Positions 49,881-61,400 of a DNA stretch of 64,000 bases are shown piece after piece. Under the pieces are notes generated by a model, which had not been told where the DNA came from, ran no database searches, and worked only from the letters and a program-made list of their open reading frames with translations. The DNA lies in contig JAODUO010000538.1 in assembly GCA_025642075.2 (NCBI GenBank), positions 196,001 through 260,000 on the forward strand, written 5' to 3'. The position numbers were made by a program, and so were the translations under genes. Positions within the stretch are counted from its first letter, which is position 1. Every line of letters begins with the position of its first letter. This DNA is from Ridgeia piscesae. Its lineage: Eukaryota > Annelida > Polychaeta > Sabellida > Siboglinidae.

Positions 49881-52800
49881 ATACCCAACCGTGTCTACGC
49901 TAAACAACAAGGGACACATTTACAACGCGATCAAAACACTCATGATAAACCGCCTGTAATCCTGCACCTGGTTGTTTTACACAGTAATTGTGATGTTTTC
50001 GAGGGTCCTCGCGAATATGACTTACTTAATCCTGCTAAGTAGTTTGCGCGACTGCCAAAGAAATAATAACTTATTTATCAGTCGACTTTATTGACTTAAT
50101 CCAGTGTAATGGAGAGAGGCCGCAGTGAGTTACCACCACACACCTGCACCTCTTGCTTAATCACCACTCACAAAACACAAGTACCTCTTCCCGACAACTG
50201 TAATGCCACCAAGTCAATTTTCTATGACAAAGTCAATTCCACCTAGGCCTGCTCAGACAGTCTGCAGAATCCTAACTCTCCTGGTTGCTGATGACATTCA
50301 CTAAGCCTCAAAGTACACAGTAATGAAGCAATAACCAGTCTCAGTATGTGCAGAGTGGTGACGATGCAAATAAATAAACATTGCGATGTTGTTTGCATAC
50401 AGCTTAGTTAGCACACTATTACCAGGTACACAGAATCATTTGTGACTGTTTTAGTGTTCTTTTCTATCTATTTCTAACTATATTTGTTTATACGTGCAAA
50501 AACTGCCCATTTTGGGAACAACAGTTTTAGTGTTGTTTGTACCAGGCACTTGGTGGTATACAACTGCACTAACTATACGATTCAAAAGGTTAACATGTGT
50601 GACCTTTCCTATTTAGACTAAGAAGTATATATCTCAGCATAAATAAGTCTTGTATACTTCAGACATGTACCAAGTAGGCATCATTTGTTGTGGCCTACTT
50701 CGACTGGCATTAAACACAGCGACTTGTTCCTTCTCACTACAAATAATAATATGACCTGTGCTCTCTATGACTACAAGGAATAATATGACCTGTCCCCTCC
50801 CTGACTGCCAGCACTAATTTGACCCGTCCTCTCCCTGATTACACGGAATAATAGTGACCTGAGTAGTTTGTGCAGACCCTAGTAACTATTGTCCTGTCTG
50901 CTCTGATTGCCAGCACAAATAGTGTCACCTGTCAACTGTGAACACATATAATGACATGCCCTCTGGCTGCCAGCTAGCACTGCATTCCTACTGCAGGGTG
51001 AAAGACAGTTGTCATAGGTCTAAGGACCTTGACAACTTTGTAGGAGTCTCCCAGTTGTTAGTGATGAACCATAACGTCAACTGCTATCACATTATCTATG
51101 CTTGAACTGGTCACACACTCAATCTATATAAGTATCATGAAACTGTGCAACCTAATGTAATCGGTACCTTAACAGTGGTAACTTGGTGTCATCTTGCAAT
51201 ATTTATAATTATAATGATCACATCAGTTGTGCAATGTGTGAATAATTTGCATCGCAAATGTGCAATCTTGGCATAATGTTTCCCTCTATTGTGCAATGTG
51301 TACATTGTGTTTACCCCGATAGTGCCATGTGTGCAAGTTGTACAACAGCTGTGAAACATGTACATCAGTTATGGAACGGATACGCCAAAGTATGCCAATT
51401 GTTCAATATATCTGTCAACTGTGCAGTCAGTTGAGTTGTGTGTACTTCAATTGTACAACATGCGCATCATGACTATCTCAATTGTGCAATCTGTGTGCAA
51501 TGTGTACATCGATTATGCAATCTATCTGTGTTTATTCTGCCATACATGAACAGTTGTACACACAGTCATTTCAACTGAAATACTGCTTCAGCTACACCAC
51601 AAACCTGGGATACATTTAGCATGACAGAGCACAGAGTCACATACATACCACACAAACAGAGTGCTGTTACTGGTCACTGGTCACTGAGTGGACACATCTC
51701 TGGTCATGGCTGTCAACTACCAACGTCAACTCCCCTGTCACCAGACACACCAGCGGCTGCCAGCGTCAGTCTGAAAAAGAAAGACAACAGTGGAGACATC
51801 TGGTGGCAATGTAGAATAAAACTGTGCACAGTACAGTGCACTCTGAGGTATAATGAACAATAATGGATGACTTGTACACACAGCGGCCACATGGCTGTCT
51901 CACTAACATGCAGAATATATCCTGCCTAAGATGCTGCCTTTGCCATTTCTATTGTGAGAACACCTGTAAAAACCAGAAAGGTAACCCACCCACAGAATTG
52001 AAAGGTTTTAACAGGATGCACTAGGTACCACCAAAATAGTAGGCCAAAATTGGGTTAAAGAACTACTGCTCGGCTCAAAAATAACTTGTACTCCACCATG
52101 CATGTACGGTGAACCTGACCAAACAAAACTCATCGGACGAAAGCAAGGTGGATAAATAGCAGTGATCTAAACGATACGTGTGTTTCAAAATGTGTTGCTT
52201 TCACCCTGTGCACAAACACAAATGAGGGCAGTGTTACCGAGCGCTATTGGTGCATCTGTTGCATATGTTCTTGCCTTGACGACATAGTGATGAGGTCGCC
52301 ACTCAGGAATACCAACACCATCCCTCGTCTGCTCGCAAAAAGTAAAAAGTAACTGAAAACACCATCACCAGAGGCAAACAACAGGCAAGCTGTGATGTTG
52401 TGCCTGCAGCGTACGAGGCAACCAAGTGCTGACTAAGCACTGTTGCTTCCTGGAAGACTTCCAGGAAGACTTCCAGGAAGACTTCCAGGAAGACTTCTTG
52501 GAAGAGAGCCCAGAATGCGCATCGCAGTCACAATTAGTTATATCTGACGTGCAGAGACACACCTTGTAGGTAAACTGATTTAATCAATCAGAATTTCCCC
52601 AAGTATTCACAAATACTATGTTCTAAACTATCCACATACATAATTACATAAACTATGTACACAGATAACATGCATGTCAACCTGTTTTATACCAACACAT
52701 CCATAAACGCTATATTGTAGTTGAAATGAAATGGGTTACAGAAGAACAACATATTATCAAGTGTTAATAATAAAAAACAAACAATATATAAAATTGAAGA

Positions 52801-53579
52801 TATCAAACACCTCGACATAATATCAAAGAAACAATATGTTAGATGTAACATTCAAATTTTTTGCACCTTGGCTGATTATAAATAAATAAATTTACAACAA
52901 TCCTGGTATGGAAAGTAACTCAACAATATGATGCACCAATTTCAAACACAAAAAATATTACTTAACAAAACTAACTCCTGTAGATAATACTTCACTGGAA
53001 TATCAATAGTACAAAGAGTTACCTATGCAGACTAAGAGTGCCGGGCGTTGACTCAGTTCGACTGGCAGACGGAATGCAAGTGAAGATCAACTCGAAACTG
53101 CCAGGACAAGGCTACCGGGGTAGTACGTACTACGCAGCATGGGCAGGCCCAGCCAACATCAAACTACCCACACTGTCCATTCCCTGCCCCTACGGCCTTT
53201 GACAAGACCCAGCAGGTGATAGCCGACACCCAGAAGATGGCCACATAAACTACCACTGGCCAGTGCTATGGCTGTACCTAAGCAGGTGCTAAACATAAAC
53301 CTTTCACCTGTCCCTCTCCCAAGTGAGGGAAGAGTGGGCCCTGTGTGTCGGGAGAGGGTCAAGGCTGAGCAGGGGTCAGTGCCAGAGTCCCGATGTTCCC
53401 ACAAACTTTTAGCACTGACTCAGGTGTCCCTGACAGGGAAACAGCCCCAGGGAATATTCTGACCTAAGTACCTCAGAAGGTATTCGACACACCTGTCAAG
53501 GGAAGGTGGTAGGGAGGCACGTAGTGAGGGAAACATGGAGGGAGGGTGTGTCCCCACCAAGGCCACAGTCAGGTCAACT
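49881..53579. other. intergenic with degenerate repeats
   Basis: About 50725-50960 has three or four roughly 60-bp copies around AATAATATGACCTGTCC and CTCCCTGA. 51220-51520 repeats ATTGTGCAATGTGTACAT-like words. 52447-52500 has four copies of the 12-mer GGAAGACTTCCA. The palindrome GTAGTACGTACTAC lies at 53120-53133. No gene recognised. Confidence 0.45.
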
Positions 53580-53816
53580 CACAGCTTTATCTAGAGACCA
53601 ATTCACCCTTCTTTTGGATGGGTAAAACATGTTTTTGACGGGTTTGAATTTCAATCGGTAAAATGATCTTCAGAAATCAGAAATACAGTACATATTGTCA
53701 ATTATGCTTTCAAAATGGATGTCATGTTTATTGTATATTATGTGCATCTTGACTGACTTCTATGTATGTGACAAAATATTTGGATGGACAAAAAATGTAT
53801 CCTGCAAAGTCCTGAA
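53580..53816. mobile_element. hAT-like MITE, second copy
   Basis: The start CAGCTTTATCTAGAGACC, then TTCACCC...TTTTGGATGGGTAAAA, ATTGTCAATTATGCTTTCAA and an end near AAAGTCCTG, parallels the 18721-18989 element in order. It is shorter and diverged; the flanking 8-mers do not clearly match. Confidence 0.55.
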
Positions 53817-55690
53817 CTGTCGACTCACCCACTAAATCATGAGGATGATTCAAACACTCACATTAAAAAACATTGTGTAATAAGTATATTTAGTTGTACC
53901 GGTATATCACTGTATCTGTTAAGCACATTACTGTAAAATTATACTAAATCATAAGTACACAGTGGCCAGTTTATTTGCAGGTGTTAGATGAAATATTTAC
54001 CCCTCTCTTAAATCTGCATACCAGGAGACCATTTCAAAAGAAGATTTTTATGGAATATTCATTCTGACTGTCAGTTTTTATCTCGTAATGTACATGCTGC
54101 AACGTTTGAACTAATCTGTTCAAACAATTTGTGTTTTAGTTAACTATTTATACATACAGTTTGAATAAGACTGAAGTCATGAGTAAATGGCATAAATTAA
54201 CATTTCATACTGAAACTGTAACCCAGCGTGGATATTTCAACAGGCGAATGAATACTCGGCCCGACACAAGCACCTGTCCAACTGATGCAGTGCCTGAGAC
54301 CATGACCTTGATCTGTTGCCTAGAATGCCTACATTTGTTGCCTAGAATGCCTACATACAACAACAATGTGGTCACGACCATTTTGTGGACCAGTGGAGAC
54401 TATTGGCATGTGGTTCCTGTTTATATGCATCCTCCGTTATTGAATTATAGATTATGCTACGGACATGACGAGTGAGTGGCAGACTAACTCAGACAAAGCA
54501 TGTCAACAAACAGGTTTTAGTGTTTTCTAGTTACTATTATCCATATGTGAAATAACACTAATTAGCAGTTTGGCTGACAGGTTGCTGAGTGTATTCAGTT
54601 CATGAAACCTGTAGTTGTGGTAGTTTCATCAAAGTGACACATTTCTGTTCAAAGTGACACATTTCTGTACAGGAGGTCTCTAGCGAAATATCTATTTATA
54701 CTGACACCAGCATAAATCACATGCAATGAATTAGGAAAGTTATTAAAGAAACGATGCTTCTGTAAATAAACTGAGGCAGCAATTAACTGAGTCACAGAGA
54801 ATTATGAGCTTCTGCATGTTAGAAGGTAGAACTAATATCGAACCAGGACATCAGTTGTACTGGTGATACCATCAAATTAATTAAGACAGACAAAAGTTGA
54901 CAAATATACATATGTATTTCTATACATGGCAACATGAAATACTACCACAAACAGAAAGTAGGAAGTGCTTGTAGTCCATGGCATATAACTGTGCACCATG
55001 CACCACTCTCTTTATCATTGTATTTCTGGAAAATTTTTTTTATTAATTAACCACATTCAAAACGTACTGGGTCAACCAAAACACTGCACCAACGTCACCT
55101 CAACATGCAACCTATAAGACCAAAAATAATTAAAGACCACATACTCATAAATACCACAGACAGACGTTAAAAACCAATTTCTTACGAACCTGCATGTAAT
55201 GCTGGCATATGCTCATATACAGCCTGACATGTGGCAGCCAAAGTTCCCAGTGGCTATGGCTGTCATCTGTCCACTCACTCCACGGAGTAAACTTTAACCA
55301 GAGCTTTGACAAAGTACCAATAATGTTGTAGTCCTTCCCTTTCTGCTGCTACAGACAGACTCAGCGTTAAGACGCGCCACCATCCACTGTCATCTGACGC
55401 TACTCACAGAGGACACGTAGAAGAGGGCCTCGCAAAAACAGCTCCTCCGTGTGTTAGCCAAATGGCACACATCATCAAATATGTAGTTGCGATCTCAATG
55501 CCCAATAGTCACTTGGCAATGTCATAATAAGCTTAGCCGATGAAAGCTTTCAGCTGAACTCCGGGTGGATTTAATTGTTAGTTTTGCCAGTTGTCTGGGT
55601 TAGTGAACATGGGCTGACTCTCTCTAACATACTGACTGACTGACGCAATGAAAGTGCTTCGTCTCTACTTGGTTGCACATGTGGATTTGA
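53817..55690. other. intergenic, no recognised gene
   Basis: AT-rich. Small direct repeats (GTTGCCTAGAATGCCTACAT twice at about 54315-54355; AAGTGACACATTTCTGT twice at about 54632-54667). No coding signal. Confidence 0.4.
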
Positions 55691-55909
55691 TCAGTTGCGA
55701 GAGAGAGTGAGGGAGGGGGAGAGAGAGGGAGGTGGGGAGTCAGAGGGGGGTGGGGAGAGTGAGAGGGGGGAAGACAGAGCAGGTCTGAGTGAGCAAGTGA
55801 GTGAGTGAGTGAGTGAGTGAGTGAGTGAGTGAGTGAGTGAGTGAGTGAGTGAGTGAGTGAGTGAGTGAGTGAGTGAGTGAGTGAGTGAGTGAGTGAGTGA
55901 GTGAGTGAG
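55691..55909. repeat. GA-rich tract and (GAGT)n microsatellite
   Basis: A purine-rich GAGAGGGGGAG tract (55695-55790) runs into about 28 tandem GTGA units (55795-55909). Confidence 0.97.
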
Positions 55910-57347
55910 GATGTGTGTGAATTAGTAAAAGTTAGTATAAAGGTTTATTTCCACAAGGTAAATTTTACAACATCCATGTCAACATATTTGAACAATTTGC
56001 ATATTATGTTGGAGTTAATACTAATAAGTCATATGACTTGCCCATTAACAGAGATATTGCCATGTTTGGCCATAAATATGTGAAATTGTTTTTTTTAAAA
56101 TACTTAAAACATTCATCAATATTCATGGCCTATGACTGTAGTAAGTAAATAATTAGCAATCCTAATTATTGAATTGTGTTGTAGAGCAGTATTTAAGGAA
56201 TGTGCTGTAGTTTATTGATGACTCAACTTGTGACCTTATTATCTTGGCGAAACACTCAGTTCTATCAGCAGAGCAGGTCCACAAAACCAATGCTTTGATT
56301 TACCCAACAGCCCATCCAACAAACTTTTACTTCTTTTTCAACGAGCTCATACATTCTTTTTCAACGTTGACTTCACCAAAGAAAACTACAGCTGTAATGC
56401 ATTCATCGTAAGACACATGTTTACATGGGTATGTTAGTTTGTTACATCACTCGACATGTCTCCAATGTGAACCTTTGCGACCCATGCTCCACTACTTGTC
56501 CACACTAATGCTTCCTCAAACCTAGTGTTAATACCCTGCAGAAAAACCGCAAGCCAATAATGACTTCAGCATTGTGGTTACGCACTAAAACGTACACTAG
56601 GAAGCAAGGCGGTCCCCAGCGACATGGGAAAATATCTATTTCAGTAACACGGAACGAGGTTTATCTATTTCCGTAGCAGGTAAGGTAGACATCTGAGGCA
56701 GGCCCACAAGGTTTGATTCCCAGTGCCTGGGAAGCACCCTGCTGGGAGACACTGCTTCCTCACTGCAATCATATGCTCATCTCGATCAAGTCTGGTCGTC
56801 CTATAGCCCCAGTTGGTCTGCACCCATTTCCATTTTCCGGCTACTGCACTGAGTGTACTCCATTCTCCCCATTTGGTCTTACGGTTTTTCTTTCAGTTTG
56901 ACGAATGTCATCAGACATCTGTCAAAGATTCATTGTTGCCGCAGGACATAGCCATCAAAGGGAAGTAAAACCACTACAGTGTATTACATCATTGTTATTA
57001 GGGGCACCATTTTGCAAGGAACAGCGGGAAATTGTCATTCTCTCAGAGTAAACGTTTACATCATCGGTAAGTCTAAACACAAAAATAAAATAAAACAGGA
57101 GTATATCAGTGCTACGTATTTGCAGTCATCTGTTGATGACAACTGGTCAGACACGCGATGGCTTCCTTGTCCACAAGGCGTCTGGGGTTTATGCTCTGGC
57201 TGGCAATCTTGTTAGAACTTATTGACTGAACCAAAAACACAAACATGCCAGTCAACTTGCCAGACTCCAGAGCAAAGATGGACGATATCAGTTTGACTGC
57301 TTTATTGCATGAATTCATTACTTTACTGCTGTCATATGTAGTAGTTT

Positions 57348-57348
<1 letters not shown>
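55910..57348. other. intergenic, no recognised gene
   Basis: At 56655-56725, CGTAGCAGGTAAGGTAGACATC ... GGTTTGATTCCC looks like a decayed tRNA-type SINE head. The rest is unassigned. Confidence 0.35.
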
Positions 57349-57416
<68 letters not shown>

Positions 57417-57478
57417 TGTATATATAAATACACTGTATATACATATCTAATATATATATCAAATATATATATATATAT
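57349..57478. repeat. (TA)n microsatellite
   Basis: A pure TA run of about 60 bp, then interrupted TA-rich sequence to 57478, followed by two copies of ACTGACTAAGATAG. Confidence 0.95.
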
Positions 57479-58199
57479 AGACTGACTAAGATAGACTGAC
57501 TAAGATAGACAAGTTAAAAAAACTGTTAGTTTCCATGAACTAAAAGAACACTTCTGTGTAGCTAAGACAGATAATAGAGATATGTCAACCAAAGATGATG
57601 TATCTTCTAAAGAGCAAAAAGAGGCAGACTTTGCAGCCTCACCAACAGAAGCCAGGCAACGTTTCAACAGCTGACCTCAAGAAATGTCATATCTTTCAAG
57701 GCTTCCTCAATTACACCCACAGCGATTTCTGCCTGTACAACCAGCGATATATCACTGGAATAATACAGATGAGGCAATTATTTGTGTGAACTATGACTAT
57801 CCGGCCAGGTTGTAATAATTAAGTTCAGGATGACTAGACTAACAGATCAGTATCTTGACCTGCCATTTCCTGTCAACACTACACTTTCTCTAAATAATTC
57901 TGAAACTTTTATTTTAGCACGAATACAGAATTAGATGTATATTTTTCAAAATGCATTTGATCAAACAGGACTTTTTCTGGAGTAGACACCAATTTTCATC
58001 ACACAAAGATTAATACTGAATGGCACCAAAGATAACATACAAATGCCTGGCAGATTCAAAATAAAAACAAGTAGGTTTCTAAAACAAAGAGGAAGCGTGA
58101 TTCATATATTCCAATGTCTGTACGACTTCTCAATGACAAGCACCTCTGACATTTCCATGAATCATTGTGTGTATGCTGTATTTGTTTATTTAATTTTTT
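57479..58199. other. intergenic, no recognised gene
   Basis: No exon or named repeat. Frame 57595-57789 is unsupported. Confidence 0.4.
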
Positions 58200-58418
58200 A
58201 TTTGTGAAAGGACGACCTCAATTATAAATATAATTTTATTATAGATTAGTCTTTTGTATTTTATTATGATTAATGTTTAAATAGTGTTTTAATAATGCAT
58301 TTATCTGTATTTTTACACTTTTCTACTCCTGTATTTTATATTTTGACGAATGCTTCAAAAGAATTTCCCGGTGAGGACAATAAAGTTGTATTACGTTGTA
58401 TTGTATTGTTTTGTGTGC
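58200..58418 (+). mobile_element. LINE-like 3' end with GTTGTATT tail (tentative)
   Basis: The sequence ends GAATTTCCCGGTGAGGACAA TAAAGTTGTATTACGTTGTATTGTATTG. An AATTTCCC...GGACAATAAAGT block followed by a short-period T-rich tail is typical of LINE 3' ends in animals. No coding part is attached. Confidence 0.4.
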
Positions 58419-61400
58419 CTGTGGCGTTGACATATTTTATAAATTGACATTTAATAATTTCTGGTGAAACATTGCAGATTTTCTTTTATTTAAATATCAT
58501 ATACACCACATAATAGTAGATCAGAATTGAATTTAAAACCCAAATTAGCAGGCTGTTTGTGAGAAGAAATGAACTGTGCTGAAGTGGGAAGGTGTTAAGG
58601 GCTGATTTACTAGGAATATGTCAGCATCACCACATAATCCCTCATCATTAGGTTTTCAATAGATTTTTCTCTGAAGTTCCACACAGAATGCATTAATGAT
58701 TGAAACATGTAAAGGTACGAGCACTTAAAAATAACATAAAATTGATCTAAAAGCAAATACTGTCAATACAAATGCAACACAAACAACATCAAAGCGTTTA
58801 TACACATCCATGACATTTTACACCGGAACTCAATCATGCTGGAAATTATATATTTAACACCAGAATCCTGCGGGGGTTCCGACAACTGAACCAAATTACT
58901 AGCATTGCAAACTGCACAACAACCAGGCTAAGGGAAGAATGGGAAATAATCCCATCTTCCCCATTCAGGGCTGAAAAAACTCCAATCAATCCCCTGGTGG
59001 GAAATGCCTCAAACCCCAGGGGTGATGGGTGATTTAAAGCAGCCTGTGTAGGCCTACAGCACCTGCTGTGTGTCTTTCAGCCTGGACCTGTCTGGGTTGT
59101 ACCCACAGAGCTCTATGGTTGTACCCGACACAGCTGGGAGACAGGACAGACACTGCAGTCACTCACCACCTCATCCCAGTGTCTCAGTTTTACTCCATCA
59201 ATTACAATGTGAACACAGCTTGTTATGATGTTCCAAATGTGTCTGTCCTGTATGAGTCGTACATTGATCAAGCTGTAGAGATGTGTTTTCCTGGCGTCCC
59301 TGTGCATAAGTTCATCTAAACGACCCTATGACTGGTAACTAAGATTTTTTCATTTTATCTAAATATTTGCTTTGAAGAATTTTGACTCTTATTCAGACAC
59401 AATAAGTGTCATGGTATTTTGACTCATTACAACCTTTTTTGATTCATGAGCACATAGTAACAATTACATGACTGTACAACTGTATTATGATTGCAACCAC
59501 ATATACTGATCAGAACATAAACAATGTTAATGTACAACACCAAACGCAAACCATTATTAGCATAATATTACCAAACTCTAACGTTTTCAATTAGTGTCAT
59601 AACACTACAGCATTATGATACACAAGACACCATAGCCAGCATGCATGTGCATAAACAATTAATTGATTAATGAGATAATTAATTCACAAGGTTCAGTGAC
59701 CGCATGCGAATGGCACAGAAAGTCTAAATGAATTGATTTAATGGAAAAAAGTTCAATTTCATGCGGACTACTAATGAAGTCAATCATAGTGGCACGCAAG
59801 CTCAAGGCACAGTGATGAATTCTTACCCTGCAGCCAGTGCAGATGTGCTAAATAATTGACAACACTAAAGGCACACTTTGATACCGGCATTCACACATGA
59901 CCCCTTCATTCATTAATACGAAAAAACAAGCATGATTCATCTTTTACACGCAAATGAAACTTTTCGTTTCCAGAACTAAGCTGCACACAGTGGGTCAGTG
60001 CATGTTCTTGGCTGGCTAATATACTCAATACCCTGACACAAACTCAACATCAGTTCACTATTGATGAATATAATGAATTGAACACTTACAGTGGAACCTT
60101 GTGATTATGACTTGACAATAGCGAACTGTATAACAAAGTGACACATTTCCTATACTTTACAATTTAAAAAACAAAAATTTGGAGCTAACCTATAGTAACC
60201 TTATTTCAGAGGTGATTTATGAATTATAACTTACCCCGATGAACAGAAAGTGAGGTTCGGTGGCATTTGGAAGATTTATTTGCTTGGTAAACTCATTAAA
60301 ACTGTATAGGTGTAGGAGAAAAACAATTGGTGAAAAGGCCCCATTTTAAAATCTGAAAATGGTCAAGTCTCACACTGAAATCGGGCATGGGACAAATGAA
60401 GATAAGTGTACAGATATATGCATTTGCAAATACTATTCATATTGCGTATTTAGACAATGATGGAAAAGTCAGTAAAAATATTTTATTGTTTTTTTCATAT
60501 CTGTACAATGTTAGAATGTTAACACTGACATAGACATTCTTGTCGTTTATTTTTAAGTGCTCACTTGTTGCATACTTTATTTTAATCACACGTATGTTTT
60601 TGTGTAACTGTGTCACTGCTGGGATGCTGCAGTCAGAGAGGCAGAAGTTAATTTTGTGACAGAAGACACTCAAGTCTGCATCACAAACGACCATCCTTGA
60701 ATGTGGAATTGCTTTCAGTCTGGACACAGACATCTGGAAGGTTTGGGTAAATCTTCAATAAACAGGCACAAACTGGACCACAATTTTTTTTGTTCAACGT
60801 GAATGTTAAAGAATTTTTTATCAAAGCTATTTCTATTTGCTTAGCCAGGTCTTTGTAGCAAAATTGTATACATAATGGTTGTGTTTTAATGCATTTTGTT
60901 CAAAGATGATGAGATCTTATACAGATTACTAATAAAATATGATTTTACAAATATTTGGGTTAATTACTGGCATTGCGACTTCTAATTACCGGCTATGTAA
61001 TTACTAGAAAACAGACAACAGAAACACATGTTTGACAGAAATGTACAATTTATTTTGAGTCAGAGAATGACCAGGTCCTACTGGGTTTTCAGACTTGGGG
61101 TTCTTTATTTAGGGACACTCTACATATATCTTCCTACATCACCTCCAAGTCCACATATATTGCTTCCATAAGTAGGTTTTTTTAAGTACACTGTTGTGAA
61201 TAAATGCTAAATTTACACATCTACAATTGTTAGCTAAATTGTAATTGTGGGGAGATCACATGTGACAACTGGTGGTTGTGATAACTGGAACGTGATAACC
61301 AATGTCGCACAGGCCGTGCTCACATAATTGTAGATGGTGTTTGGGATAATTGATCTGACACCAGTTGATACAACTGCATATAAACTAGACGCTAATACTG

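Noticed and set aside
60437..60733. 98-residue minus-strand frame
   Set aside because: No recognisable motif or start context in AT-rich DNA; indistinguishable from chance.
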